Notes: generated from the letters alone by a model not told the origin. 48,765 bases of DNA from an uncultured Pseudomonadota bacterium (GCA_903908825.1 CAIVTJ010000378.1:1-48765), one strand, 5' to 3'; positions 28,789-41,849 are shown, numbered from the stretch's first letter. Translations and numbers: made by a program.

Positions 28789-29432
28789 GGCTTGACCGTC
28801 GGGTCGGGCGCCACCGGGGTCTCGGGCCGTATGGTGATCTGCACGCGATCGCTGCTGCCCTGACGGGTTTCACTGCGCGCGATCTGATCGCGGATGTTGT
28901 AGATCAGGGTAGGGCTGTTGATCTCGTTGCGCCCGTCAAACAGCCAGGCGTCCTGGCTCAGCCGTACGGTCTGGGCCGCGATGTCATAGTCGATCCGGGC
29001 GGCGTGACCGCGCACCGGCTTGGGCAGCGCGGCCACCTGTTGTTCGAACTGCGCCGGTGTGCCGCGCGCCTGCGCGCTGGCAATGCGATTGCCGGCAAAG
29101 CGTACGGTGGTCTCGCTGGCTGACAGACTGCCGCGTCCCATCTGCAGCACCACGTTACCGCTGAACTCCCAGCGGCTGTCGTCAAAACGCAGGCCCACGC
29201 CATTGGCCACGGCTTTGTCGGCATGAATGCGCAGCTCACCCTGCGAGATGGTGACGTCGGTGAAGCTCAAGCGGTTGGCGGCGTAGTCGATCTGCGAAGA
29301 GCCGGCATCCAGCACGATGTCGGCGATCGCATTGACTGGCGGTGTTTGCGCGGCCGGCAGGCGCAGCGCAGCCAGTGTCAGCGCGACCGCCAGCACTGCA
29401 CTGCGGGACAGATTAGGGCTTGAAGCGGCCAT
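28785..29432 (-). CDS. lptA: LPS transport periplasmic protein LptA
   Basis: Signal peptide plus OstA-like repeat ([22 protein letters not shown]...); position between lptC and lptB. Confidence 0.88.
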   Translation of the reverse strand: MAASSPNLSRSAVLAVALTLAALRLPAAQTPPVNAIADIVLDAGSSQIDYAANRLSFTDVTISQGELRIHADKAVANGVGLRFDDSRWEFSGNVVLQMGRGSLSASETTVRFAGNRIASAQARGTPAQFEQQVAALPKPVRGHAARIDYDIAAQTVRLSQDAWLFDGRNEINSPTLIYNIRDQIARSETRQGSSDRVQITIRPETPVAPDPTVKP

Positions 29433-29979
29433 GAACCTTGGTCTGCAACTGCAGTTGCGATTGCTTGAGATCGGCAGCCAGGCCCAGTGCATCCAGCTGT
29501 TGGCGACCCCAGCTGATGCGCACCGGCAGCTGGGTGCTGACTTGCTGCGTGCGGGTGTCGTAATCGAGCTGCTGGGTGTCGACGCGGGTCGCCACCAATG
29601 AGCCAAGCGGCTTGCCGCGCAACAGCACATCACCCTGCAGATGCAGGCGGCTGCTGTTGCCAGGCATCAGGCCTTCGCGAGCGCTCAAGGTCCAACCGGG
29701 TGCAGCCTGCGCGGGCTGCTCATAGTGCATCTGCAATTGACTGGCGTGGATGTCGTCGCTGCCGGGCAATTGTGCGATGCGGGCTGCGGTCAAGGCATAA
29801 ACCGGTTTGCCGTCGCTGCCAGTCTGCTGCAAGGAGACATCGAGGGCGACGTAGCCCGGATTAAGGCGCTCGTCCGCCGGTGTGACCGTTGCCCCCGGTG
29901 CATGGCCGCTGCGCCCCAGCACAAACGCCAGCACCACCAGCGCGCCTGCCAGCAGCGCGGCCAGCAGCGGGTATTTCAT
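29413..29979 (-). CDS. lptC: LPS export protein LptC
   Basis: N-terminal TM helix, YALTAARIAQLPGSDDIHASQLQMHY; overlaps lptA and kdsC. Confidence 0.88.
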   Translation of the reverse strand: MKYPLLAALLAGALVVLAFVLGRSGHAPGATVTPADERLNPGYVALDVSLQQTGSDGKPVYALTAARIAQLPGSDDIHASQLQMHYEQPAQAAPGWTLSAREGLMPGNSSRLHLQGDVLLRGKPLGSLVATRVDTQQLDYDTRTQQVSTQLPVRISWGRQQLDALGLAADLKQSQLQLQTKVHGRFKP

Positions 29980-30485
29980 GCCGGGCTCCGCGCCGCCAGG
30001 ATCCAGTCGCAGACTTCACGCACCGCGCCGCGTCCGCCGCCCCGGGTGGTGCAGCGATGCGCTGCCGCGCGGGCCAGCGGATGACCATCGGCCACCGACA
30101 CCGCAAACGCAGCGCGCGCCAGCATCGGGATGTCAGGCGTATCGTCCCCGACCACCGCCAGTTGCGCTGTGGTCAGTTGCAGCTTGGCCAGCAGCGTGTC
30201 GAGCGCGGCCGATTTATCGCTGATGCCTTGGAGCACTTGACGGATGCCCAGTTCACGGCAGCGCCGTGTCACCGCAGCGGACTTGCGCCCCGAGATGATG
30301 GCTACGGTGATGCCAGCCGCCTGCAGCAGCTTGATGCCGTGCCCGTCCTGAACGTTAAAGACCTTGAGCTGCTCGCCGCGCGCGCCGTAATACAGCGAGC
30401 CGTCGGTGAGCACGCCGTCTACATCGAGCACCAGCAGGGCCAGTTGCCGCGCCAGCGCAGCGCCGGGTTTGCCGCGGCGGTTCAT
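29976..30485 (-). CDS. kdsC: 3-deoxy-D-manno-octulosonate 8-phosphate phosphatase
   Basis: LLVLDVDGVLTDGSLYYGARGEQLKVFNVQDGHGIKLLQAAGITVAIISGRKS. Confidence 0.95.
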   Translation of the reverse strand: MNRRGKPGAALARQLALLVLDVDGVLTDGSLYYGARGEQLKVFNVQDGHGIKLLQAAGITVAIISGRKSAAVTRRCRELGIRQVLQGISDKSAALDTLLAKLQLTTAQLAVVGDDTPDIPMLARAAFAVSVADGHPLARAAAHRCTTRGGGRGAVREVCDWILAARSPA

Positions 30486-31477
30486 ACGACCCCGGCGCGC
30501 AGCAGGTCGTGGATGTTGAGCGCACCGGCCAGTTGCTGCGCCGCATCGGTGACCAGCAGTGCGGTGATGCCGTGTTGTTCCATGCGGTTGACCGCCTCGG
30601 CCGCCAGCGCCTGCGCATCGATGGTCAGCGGCTTGACGGTCATCACGTCGCGCATCACCGTGGTGTGCAGGTCGACCTGCCGGTCGATAACGCGGCGCAG
30701 ATCGCCATCGGTAAAGATGCCGACCACACAGCCGGTGGCATCGACGACTGCGGTCAGCCCTAATCGCTTGCGGCTCATTTCCAGCAAGCCCGCTGCCAGC
30801 GGCGCATCCGGAGACACCACCGGCAGGTCATCGCCACGTCGCATGACGTCGGCCACATGCAGCAGCAGTTTGCGACCCAGGCTGCCGCCTGGATGCGAGC
30901 GGGCGAAGTCTTCGGGGGTAAAGCCGCGCGCTTCCAGCAGCGCGATGGCCAACGCGTCACCCATGGCCAGCGTGGCGGTGGTGCTGGCCGTGGGCGCCAG
31001 GTTGTGCGGGCAGGCTTCTTCGGCGACGAACACGTCGAGGTTAACCGCGGCCGCCCGCGCCAGCGTCGATTGACCGCCGCCGGTGATGGCGATGACCGGA
31101 GTGCCGATGCGCTTGAGGTGCGGCAACAGCATCAGCACCTCGGGGGTTTCACCGGAATTGGAGATAGCGATGACCACATCACCGCGCGAAACCATGCCCA
31201 GATCACCATGCGCGGCTTCGGCGGCATGCAGAAAAAACGCCGGTGTGCCGGTGCTGGCCAGCGTGGCGGCTATCTTGCCGGCCACGTGGCCGGACTTGCC
31301 CAGACCGGTGACCACCACGCGCCCGGCGCTCTGCAGACACAGCTGGCAGGCCTGCGCAAAATCTTCGCCCAGTCGTGCGGACAGCGCCGCGATGGCGCGC
31401 GCTTCGATGTCGATGGTGCGCCGGCCAGCGGCCAGCAGATCGGCGGTCGAGGGCGGACTGTAGGGAACGGTGTTCAT
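30482..31477 (-). CDS. kdsD: D-arabinose-5-phosphate isomerase
   Basis: SIS domain (VVVTGLGKSGHVAGKIAATLASTGTPAFFLHAAEAAHGDLGM) plus CBS pair. Confidence 0.95.
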   Translation of the reverse strand: MNTVPYSPPSTADLLAAGRRTIDIEARAIAALSARLGEDFAQACQLCLQSAGRVVVTGLGKSGHVAGKIAATLASTGTPAFFLHAAEAAHGDLGMVSRGDVVIAISNSGETPEVLMLLPHLKRIGTPVIAITGGGQSTLARAAAVNLDVFVAEEACPHNLAPTASTTATLAMGDALAIALLEARGFTPEDFARSHPGGSLGRKLLLHVADVMRRGDDLPVVSPDAPLAAGLLEMSRKRLGLTAVVDATGCVVGIFTDGDLRRVIDRQVDLHTTVMRDVMTVKPLTIDAQALAAEAVNRMEQHGITALLVTDAAQQLAGALNIHDLLRAGVV

Positions 31478-31535
31478 GTGCAAGAGGTCATCATAGCTTA
31501 AGATTGCGCGCTCCGAATTGGCGTGAGGCCTGTCC

Positions 31536-34274
<2,739 letters not shown>

Positions 34275-34344
34275 GTTCGCAGGCATCCGAAGAGAGATTT
34301 CGATGGTGTATGATGCGGCAGTTTTCCGCCACGAGCCGATATCC

Positions 34345-34986
34345 ATGAGTGATCCCAGCGGCGCCGCCCTGCACGGCAGCCCCCCCAGCACCGAAGCGGT
34401 CGACAACAGTCGCCGCGGTTTTCTCGTTCAGGCGACCGCCGCCGCCGGCGCACTGGGCGCAGCTTTCGCGGCTGTCCCGTTTATCGCCTCCTGGAGCCCC
34501 TCAGAGCGCGCCCGCGCCATGGGCGCCCCGGTCGAACTGGACGTGTCCAAGATCGAGCCCGGCCAGATGGTCACGCTCACCTGGCGCAAACAGGCCATCT
34601 ACGTGGTGCATCGCACCCCCGAGATGGTCTCGAGCCTGCCGGGCCACGATGGCCAGCTCAAGGACCCGGCTTCCAAGGCCTCTGAGCAGCCGGCCTATGC
34701 CACCAATGCCAAGCGCACCGTGCGCGACGAGTTTCTGGTGGTCATCGGCAACTGCACGCACTTGGGTTGCCTGCCCAAGGCGCGTTTCGAACAGGCGCAG
34801 CCCGAGCTGGGCGCTGACTGGCCGGGCGGTTTTTTCTGCCCCTGCCATGGTTCGCGCTTCGACCTGGCCGGCCGCGTGTTCCAAGGTTCACCGGCTTCGG
34901 TCAACCTGCGCATTCCGCCATATTCGTTCAGCAGCGACAGCCAGCTGGTCATCGGTAAAGACGACACCGCACAGGGAGCTGCATGA
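34345..34986 (+). CDS. petA: ubiquinol-cytochrome c reductase iron-sulfur (Rieske) subunit
   Basis: Tat-type RRGFLVQATAAAGALG; CTHLGCLP and CPCHGSRFD Rieske boxes. Confidence 0.95.
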   Translation: MSDPSGAALHGSPPSTEAVDNSRRGFLVQATAAAGALGAAFAAVPFIASWSPSERARAMGAPVELDVSKIEPGQMVTLTWRKQAIYVVHRTPEMVSSLPGHDGQLKDPASKASEQPAYATNAKRTVRDEFLVVIGNCTHLGCLPKARFEQAQPELGADWPGGFFCPCHGSRFDLAGRVFQGSPASVNLRIPPYSFSSDSQLVIGKDDTAQGAA

Positions 34987-36239
34987 TGGGCGGCCATAGC
35001 GATGCAAGCCTGCCCGTGCGCACGGGCTTTCTGGGTTGGCTCAACAAGCGCCTGCCGGTCGACTCGTTCGTCAAGAACCAGTTGACCGACTACTACGCGC
35101 CCAAGAACTTCAACATCTGGTACTTCTTCGGCTCACTGGCGCTGTTTGTGCTGGTCATGCAGCTGGTCAGCGGCATCTTCCTGACCATGCATTACAAGGT
35201 CGGCGAAGCTACCGCCTTCGACTCCGTCGAATACATCATGCGTGAAGTGCCTTACGGCTGGCTGCTGCGCTATCTGCACAGCACCGGCGCGTCGGCGTTC
35301 TTCATCGTCGTCTATCTGCACATGTTCCGCGCCATGCTGTACGGCTCGTACAAAGCGCCGCGCGAACTGCTGTGGCTGTTCGGCATGGTCATCTATCTGG
35401 CGCTGATGGCCGAAGCTTTCATGGGCTATGTGCTGCCGTGGGGCAACATGTCGTTCTGGGGAGCGCAGGTTATCGTCAACCTGTTCGGCACCATCCCGGT
35501 CATCGGACCCGGCTTGGTCGAGTGGATCCGCGGTGACTACGGCATCGCCGATGCCACCCTCAACCGCTTCTTCTCGCTGCACGTTGTGGCAGTGCCGCTG
35601 ATCCTGTTGCTGATGGTTATGTTGCACCTGGTCGCGTTGCACGAGACCGGCTCCAACAATCCCGACGGCATCGAGATCAACGACAACAAGGGTAAGGACG
35701 GTAAGCCGCTGGACGGCATTCCCTTCCATCCTTACTACACCGTCAAAGACATCTTCGGCGTGGGCGTGTTTCTGACCGCCTTCTGCTTCGTGGTGTTCTT
35801 CATGCCGACCTTTGGCGGCATCTTCCTCGAGAAGCCCAACTTCGAAATGGCCAACGCCATGTCGACGCCCGAGCACATCGCGCCGGTGTGGTACTTCACG
35901 CCGTTCTACGCCATCCTGCGCGCCGTGCCCGATCAGCAACTCGGTGCGCTGGCCATGGCCTTGTCCATCGTGTGTCTGGTGGTGCTGCCTTGGCTGGACC
36001 GCTCGCCGGTCCGTTCCACCCGCTATCGCGGTTGGATCTGGAAGCTGGCGCTGGCCTTGTTCGTGGTGTCGTTCGTCGCTCTGGGCTATCTGGGCTTGGA
36101 GCCGCCGTCACCGCTGTACACGCTGCTGGCGCGTATCTTCGCGGTCATCTACTTCTCGTTCTTCGTGTTCATGCCTTTTTACACGAAGGTCGATCCTGTT
36201 AAGCCGTTGCCCGCACGAGTGAGCTACGACCATGGTTGA
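34983..36239 (+). CDS. petB: cytochrome b of the bc1 complex
   Basis: PKNFNIWYFFGSLALFVLVMQLVSGIFLTMHY, MGYVLPWGNMSFWGAQVI. Confidence 0.96.
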   Translation: MMGGHSDASLPVRTGFLGWLNKRLPVDSFVKNQLTDYYAPKNFNIWYFFGSLALFVLVMQLVSGIFLTMHYKVGEATAFDSVEYIMREVPYGWLLRYLHSTGASAFFIVVYLHMFRAMLYGSYKAPRELLWLFGMVIYLALMAEAFMGYVLPWGNMSFWGAQVIVNLFGTIPVIGPGLVEWIRGDYGIADATLNRFFSLHVVAVPLILLLMVMLHLVALHETGSNNPDGIEINDNKGKDGKPLDGIPFHPYYTVKDIFGVGVFLTAFCFVVFFMPTFGGIFLEKPNFEMANAMSTPEHIAPVWYFTPFYAILRAVPDQQLGALAMALSIVCLVVLPWLDRSPVRSTRYRGWIWKLALALFVVSFVALGYLGLEPPSPLYTLLARIFAVIYFSFFVFMPFYTKVDPVKPLPARVSYDHG

Positions 36240-37068
36240 TTCTCAGATTCACACTGGCGGCTCGCGCCGTCCCTCGAGTGCTGCTCTGCTGGCCGCTGCG
36301 GCACTGGCTTTTGCCTGGCTGGGCACATCGGCAGTCGTTGCTGCTGAGGCCGAGCCGGCAGCTGCCGCCGAACACGGTGAGGCCGAGCATGTCGATTGGC
36401 AGGCTTGGAAGGCCGGCAATCAGATCGGCGATAAGGCCTCGCTGCAACGCGGCGCGGCCAACTTCGCCAACTACTGCGCCAGCTGTCACTCCATCAAGTA
36501 CCTGCGCTACGAGCGCATGGCCAAAGACCTGCAGATCTCCGAAGAGCTACTGCGCAAAAACCTGTTGCCGGCGGGTGCCAAGCCCACGGACTACATGATG
36601 GCGCGGGTCGCGGCTGCAGACGGTGAGGCTTGGTTCGGTCGCGCGCCGCCTGACCTGTCGCTGATCACCCGCAGCAAGGGCAGCGACTACGTCTATCAGT
36701 TCCTCAAGGGCTTTTACGTCGATGACTCGCGCCCCACGCACAGCAACAACCTGGCGCTGCCGGGTGCGGCTATGCCGGCCGTGTTGTCCGACCTCGAGGG
36801 CGTCAAGACGGTGGTGTTCTCGGCCGAGGGCGAGTCAGGCCACGGCGGCGGCAAGCAGGTTGAGCGCTTCGAACAGGTGGCGCCCGGTGCGCTGACCGCA
36901 GCGCAATACGACAGCTTCGTGCGCGACACGGTCAACTATCTCGATTACGCCGGCGAGCCGTCGCAGATTGAGCGCGGTGACCTGGGTATCTGGGTGCTGT
37001 TGTTCCTGCTGGTGTTCACCGGCCTGACCTGGATGCTGAAAAAAGAGTACTGGCGCGACGTTCACTAG
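36232..37068 (+). CDS. petC: cytochrome c1
   Basis: GAANFANYCASCHSIKYLRYERMAKDL (CxxCH), C-terminal TM helix. Confidence 0.95.
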   Translation: MVDSQIHTGGSRRPSSAALLAAAALAFAWLGTSAVVAAEAEPAAAAEHGEAEHVDWQAWKAGNQIGDKASLQRGAANFANYCASCHSIKYLRYERMAKDLQISEELLRKNLLPAGAKPTDYMMARVAAADGEAWFGRAPPDLSLITRSKGSDYVYQFLKGFYVDDSRPTHSNNLALPGAAMPAVLSDLEGVKTVVFSAEGESGHGGGKQVERFEQVAPGALTAAQYDSFVRDTVNYLDYAGEPSQIERGDLGIWVLLFLLVFTGLTWMLKKEYWRDVH

Positions 37069-37180
37069 AACGTCGCAGACTCGGCGCGGCGATTGACGAT
37101 ACCGCCACCGGGGAGCGGGTCGTGGCTCTTCCACGGACTACTGCCTGCTTCCTTCCCGTTTTCTCAAGGAGAACACCCGG

Positions 37181-37804
37181 GTGTCGAGTCGTCGTTCCAT
37201 CACTACCCTTTACTCGTCACCGACCGATCCGCACAGCCATCGCACGCGCATCGTGCTGGGCGAGAAAGGCATAGACATCGAAGTCATACAGGTCACGCCG
37301 GGGCGCATCCCCGAAGACCTGATCGACATTAATCCGGAACTGTCCTTGCCGACGCTGGTGGACCGCGAACTGGTGGTCTATGACTCGCGCGTCATCATCG
37401 AATATCTGGATGAGCGTTTTCCGCATCCGCCGCTGATGCCGGTCGACCCGGTGTCGCGCGCGCAGTTTCGCCTGGCGCTGCATCGCATCGAACGCGATTG
37501 GTACGGGCTGATGGCCAAGCTTGATCTGGAAGGCGCGGGCAAGGGGGCCGGCAAATTGCGCACCCAGTTGCGCGAAATGGTCGTGCAGACCTCAGACTTT
37601 TTCCGCGCCAAGGCATACTTTCTCAGCGATGAATTTTCGCTGGTCGATGCGAGCATCGCGCCTGTTTTGTGGCGTTTGCCGCACTACGGCATAGAACTAC
37701 CCAAGGACGATCTGGTGCTGCAGAAATACCGCACGCGGGTGTTCGCGCGACCGGCCTTCCGCGCAACGCTGTCCGATCATGAACTGGAGATGCGCCGTGC
37801 CTGA
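37181..37804 (+). CDS. sspA: stringent starvation protein A (GST-fold)
   Basis: SRRSITTLYSSPTDPHSHRTRIVLGEKGIDIEVIQV...DSRVIIEYLDERFPHPPLMPVDPVSRAQFRL; between petC and sspB. Confidence 0.92.
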   Translation: MSSRRSITTLYSSPTDPHSHRTRIVLGEKGIDIEVIQVTPGRIPEDLIDINPELSLPTLVDRELVVYDSRVIIEYLDERFPHPPLMPVDPVSRAQFRLALHRIERDWYGLMAKLDLEGAGKGAGKLRTQLREMVVQTSDFFRAKAYFLSDEFSLVDASIAPVLWRLPHYGIELPKDDLVLQKYRTRVFARPAFRATLSDHELEMRRA

Positions 37805-38225
37805 GTTGTCGCGCCGGCCTTATTTGCTGCGTGCGATGTACGAGTGGATCGTCGATAGCGGTCGCACACCGCATGCCATCGTCGATGCCACGCGCGAGGG
37901 TGTGCAGGTGCCGCGCCAGCACGTCAGCGAAGGTCGCATCGTGCTCAACCTGTCGCCGACGGCGACCCAGACTTTGCTGATCGGCGCCGATCTGCTCGAA
38001 TTCAATGCGCGCTTTGGCGGTGTCAGCCACTACGTGCGCGTGCCCTTGACCGCGGTGCAGGGCATCTTTGCGCGCGAGACGGGTGAAGGCATGGTGTTCG
38101 AGGAAGAGCTGGTGCCCACAGACCCGCCGCCCGAGTCGCCCTCACCGGGCACCGGTCCCGGACCGGCAGCAACGGACGCGCCTGCGCCCAAGGCCAAGCG
38201 CCCGTCGCTGAAAGTCGTCAAATAG
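37797..38225 (+). CDS. sspB: ClpXP adaptor, stringent starvation protein B
   Basis: RRPYLLRAMYEWIVDSGRTPHAIVDA..., Pro-rich linker and C-terminal RPSLKVVK (ClpX-binding XB-like tail). GTG start at 37797. Confidence 0.93.
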   Translation: MPELSRRPYLLRAMYEWIVDSGRTPHAIVDATREGVQVPRQHVSEGRIVLNLSPTATQTLLIGADLLEFNARFGGVSHYVRVPLTAVQGIFARETGEGMVFEEELVPTDPPPESPSPGTGPGPAATDAPAPKAKRPSLKVVK

Positions 38226-39513
38226 CCGGGCGGCGCGCATAGGCGCCATAGGCGCCGATCAGTGCATAGCAGACGGCCGGTAGCAGCAGCGCCAGACGCA
38301 GGTCAAACAGGTCCGCCAGATGGCCGGTGAGCGGCGGAATGATGGCGCCGCCAACGATGGCCATGCAGATGATCCCCGAGCCCTCTGCGGCACGATGTCC
38401 CAGCCCTTCGCTGGCCAGACTGAAGATGGTCGGGAACATGATCGAATTGCACAGGCCTATGGCCAGTAGCGTCCAGGCTGACACCGCACCCTGACTGCTC
38501 ACCGAGACCAGCAGCAGCATGAGCGCCGCACAGGCGACGCCGGTCAGCACCTTGCCCGGTGAGACCCGCTGCAACAGCCAAGCGCCGATAAAACGTCCGA
38601 CCAGCGCGCCGCCCCAATAAAACGGCACGTGCGTACCGGCGGCCTGCTCGGCCAGTCCCAGAGTGGAGGGTTGCATCAGGTAGGCGACCAGCAGCGACCC
38701 GATGGCCACCTCGGCGCCCACATACAAAAAGATGCAGGCCGCACCCAGTCCAAAGCGCGGCCGGCTCAGCAGTTGCAGCGCGTGACCTGTGGCGCGCACA
38801 GCCGGTGGCGGTGTGGGCAGACGGTGACGTCGCAGCCAGATCAGTACGGCCAAGATCAGCAGCGCCAGGGCCAGGCCGACATAGGTTTGACCCACGACCG
38901 CCGCTTCCTGTTGGCGATAAGCAGCCAGCGCGGCGCCGGTCAGCGAGCTTGCCGACACACCGGCCAGCGGCGCCAGAATAAGCAGTGCACCGGCATAGGG
39001 AAATAAGGTGGTGCCCAGTGAGTTGAAGGCTTGTGCGAAGGTCAGCCGGCTGTGCGCCGTGCGCGGCTTGCCCAGCATAGAGATCAGCGGATTGGCCACC
39101 ACCTGCACGGTGGTAATACCTGCGGCCAGCACGAACAGCGCACCCAGGAACACGCCGAACACACCGATGCGTGCGGCCGGAATAAACAGCAAACAACCCA
39201 AGGCCATGACCAGCACGCCCAGGGCTGCGGTGCGCAGATAGCCGATGCGCCTAACCACCCATGCAGCCGGCAAGGAGACGAGAAAGTAGGCTGCAAAAAA
39301 CGCTGACTGCACCAGCATGGCTTGTGCGTGACTGAGCGTGAACAGCTCTTTGAGCTTAGGGATCAGGATGTCGTTGAGGCTGGTGATGCCGCCGAACACG
39401 AAGAACAGCACAAACACGAACACCCGCAAGTCAGGCACGTCCTGACCGTGAGCGGGTTGATCGTCGCCCGGTACCGGGTCTGTCGAAGACGTATCAGCGA
39501 TATCGTTGTGCAT
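38218..39513 (-). CDS. MFS sugar transporter (FucP/glucose-galactose family)
   Basis: VFVLFFVFGGITSLNDILIPKLKELFTLSHAQAMLVQSAFFAAYFLVSLPAAWVVRRIGY, FucP-type signature. Confidence 0.88.
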   Translation of the reverse strand: MHNDIADTSSTDPVPGDDQPAHGQDVPDLRVFVFVLFFVFGGITSLNDILIPKLKELFTLSHAQAMLVQSAFFAAYFLVSLPAAWVVRRIGYLRTAALGVLVMALGCLLFIPAARIGVFGVFLGALFVLAAGITTVQVVANPLISMLGKPRTAHSRLTFAQAFNSLGTTLFPYAGALLILAPLAGVSASSLTGAALAAYRQQEAAVVGQTYVGLALALLILAVLIWLRRHRLPTPPPAVRATGHALQLLSRPRFGLGAACIFLYVGAEVAIGSLLVAYLMQPSTLGLAEQAAGTHVPFYWGGALVGRFIGAWLLQRVSPGKVLTGVACAALMLLLVSVSSQGAVSAWTLLAIGLCNSIMFPTIFSLASEGLGHRAAEGSGIICMAIVGGAIIPPLTGHLADLFDLRLALLLPAVCYALIGAYGAYARRPAI

Positions 39514-39557
39514 GGCGAGCGATTATCGCGGCAACGGTGCGCAAGGCAAGCACAGCA

Positions 39558-39932
39558 TCAGGCGGCGTCGAAGGCCCCGCGCAGCCAGTCTATGTGATGG
39601 CCATCGCCATCCGGGTGCAGATCGAGCACATCAAAGCGCACCCGCAGACGCGCCAGTTGCGGCTGCTTCATCAGCAGATGCCGGCTGCTGCGCACGATGC
39701 GCAGTCGCTTGCGTGCATCGACGCTGGCCGCGCCGCCGCCGTAGTCCTGGCGGCTGCGCAAGCGCACCTCGGCGATGACCAGCACGTCCGGTGCCTGCTG
39801 TGCGATGAGATCGAGTTCGCCCATGCGGCAGCGGTAATTGCGCTGCAGCAGCACCAAGCCCTGCGCTTGCAGAAAAGCTGCCGCCGCGTCTTCGGCACGT
39901 TGCCCGGCCAGATGTCGCGGGTCTGTAGACAC
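39558..39932 (-). CDS. UPF0102 family endonuclease-like protein YraN
   Basis: GQRAEDAAAAFLQAQGLVLLQRNYRCRMGELDLIAQQAPDVLVIAEVRLRSRQDYGGGAASVDARKRLRI. Confidence 0.92.
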   Translation of the reverse strand: MSTDPRHLAGQRAEDAAAAFLQAQGLVLLQRNYRCRMGELDLIAQQAPDVLVIAEVRLRSRQDYGGGAASVDARKRLRIVRSSRHLLMKQPQLARLRVRFDVLDLHPDGDGHHIDWLRGAFDAA

Positions 39933-39956
39933 GCCGAGACTGCGGGGCTGCCGCCG

Positions 39957-41795
39957 CTAGCGCGCAGCGGTGGGGCTTAGGGCCTGCGGCTTGCCGTTGT
40001 GGATCTGAGCCCAGTCCAGATCGCGGCGCAGACGACGGTCTGCATCGGGTGTCAGACGTCCGGTGACGCCAGCCAGCGGCCATTGCCAGCGCGGGTCACG
40101 CAGTGCCAGAGCCAATTGACCGGCATCGAAGCCAAAGGCAAACAAACGCGGCGGCAAAGTGCCGGCCGGACCCCACAGCGGCTGCGTGACTGCGCGTGTG
40201 TCGGCCACCGCGCCGCTGTCCTGCAACAACCACGGCATGTCGGGGAAGATCATGCCGTCGATGTCACGGTTGGCCCCCGGGTCGGGCTCGTAGCCGTCTG
40301 AGGTCATATAGGTGGGCAGATCGCCCGCATAAAAGAACCGCAGTTGCGGACGGATCTGCCGGATAGCGATGGGCTGGCCGGCCGCAAACACGAAGTCCAC
40401 GTCGGCGCGGCGGCGCGGCTCGAACAACAGCTTGCCGCCGGTGATCTCTTGCACCCGCTTGTGCCGGGCGCGGCTCTCATCGATGCGCAGCGCTGCAGTG
40501 ATCTGACTGGTGAACTCGCTTTGCGCCGGGTCATAGCTGGCCTGAACCAGCACGCTGCCGCCGCCAGCCGTCAGTTCGGCGCGGAAGGCATCGGCCACAC
40601 GCGTGCCCCAGTCGCTGACCGGCGTCAGCACGATGGCGCGCTTTTCACCTAAAGACAGCGCACGCCGGGCGATTTGCCGGGCCTCATCTTCCGGTGACAG
40701 GCTGAACTGGTAAGTGGCGGCGCTGCCCTGTTGACCGGCCGGCAGGTTGTTGAGCAGCAGCAGCGGCGTGCCGCGGGCATTGGCAGCCACAGCGGCGATG
40801 GCCTCATCGCGGGTCAGCGGCCCGACGATCAGCGCCGCGCCTTCGTTCTGGGCGTTAGCCAATGCAGCGGCCACACCGCCGGCTGCGGCCGTATCGTAAA
40901 GCCGTAGTGCCGGCCGCTGGGCTTCGGGCAGTTGCGCCAGGGCCGTTTGAAAGCCGTCGCGGACCTGCGTGGCCGCCGCCGCATTGCGGCCGCTGAGCGG
41001 CAGCAGCAGGGCGACCGGCAGGCCGCTGAGGCCGTTGAGTGAGGCGGTGGCTTGGGGTGTGGTGATGTCGGTGGTCACGATGCTATTGCCAGGATGTCCG
41101 GGGTAACGTTTTTGCCAGGCGGCGGTCTCGCGGTTGGCGGTGAGCGGGCTGCGCGAGGCGGCAATGCCCACCAGCGCCAGATCGAGCCAGCCGCGCACCG
41201 GCACTTCGCGCACCGACTGCGGGTCGAGTTTGACGCCGCGCGCGGCCAGTTGCTGCAACTGGGTCAGCAATGCGCGCCGCAGTTGCAGTCGCTGTGCGTC
41301 GTCGCGGGCCGTGGGCTCCAGCGCCATGCTGGCTTTGATCAGGTCCGCCGGCCGGCCGGCGGCCAACGCGGCCCGCTGCCGCAGCGTGTGATAGCGCGTG
41401 GCATCGAGCGGGGGTTTGGGCTCGGGCAGGGCTGCGGCGATGCGCCAGGCCTCCGCCGGCTGCGAGCGTGCCAGTTGCACTTGGATTTCGAGCAGTCCGC
41501 GTTCCAGCGCCTGTGCAGCGTCGGGCGGGGCCGGCAGCGCAGGCAAGGCCGCCAGCGCCGCATCGGGCTGTTGGGCGGCCAGCCATTCGCGTACGGCCGA
41601 GAACGCCAGTTCAATGCCGGCCGGTGGCGGGTTGGCAGCCGCCAGTTGGCTGTACATCGTGGCGGCTGCGGCGTGATCGCCACGGCTGGCCAGTTGCGCG
41701 GCGCGGTCTATGGACGGCGGCACCACGACCGGTGTGGTGCTGCAGGCCACCAGGAGCAGGCCGATCAACAGCAGGGCGGGTTGCATCTGTTTCAT
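39957..41795 (-). CDS. penicillin-binding protein activator LpoA/LppC-like lipoprotein
   Basis: Lipobox LLLVACSTTP, TPR-like N-half, periplasmic-binding-like C-half (VALLLPLSGRNAAAATQVRDGF); adjacent to yraN and rsmI. Confidence 0.9.
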   Translation of the reverse strand: MKQMQPALLLIGLLLVACSTTPVVVPPSIDRAAQLASRGDHAAAATMYSQLAAANPPPAGIELAFSAVREWLAAQQPDAALAALPALPAPPDAAQALERGLLEIQVQLARSQPAEAWRIAAALPEPKPPLDATRYHTLRQRAALAAGRPADLIKASMALEPTARDDAQRLQLRRALLTQLQQLAARGVKLDPQSVREVPVRGWLDLALVGIAASRSPLTANRETAAWQKRYPGHPGNSIVTTDITTPQATASLNGLSGLPVALLLPLSGRNAAAATQVRDGFQTALAQLPEAQRPALRLYDTAAAGGVAAALANAQNEGAALIVGPLTRDEAIAAVAANARGTPLLLLNNLPAGQQGSAATYQFSLSPEDEARQIARRALSLGEKRAIVLTPVSDWGTRVADAFRAELTAGGGSVLVQASYDPAQSEFTSQITAALRIDESRARHKRVQEITGGKLLFEPRRRADVDFVFAAGQPIAIRQIRPQLRFFYAGDLPTYMTSDGYEPDPGANRDIDGMIFPDMPWLLQDSGAVADTRAVTQPLWGPAGTLPPRLFAFGFDAGQLALALRDPRWQWPLAGVTGRLTPDADRRLRRDLDWAQIHNGKPQALSPTAAR

Positions 41796-41849
41796 AGTGG
41801 GGGGCAAGCTTGTGTGTCTTAGGCCAACGCGCGCCAACTGGAGATTATA

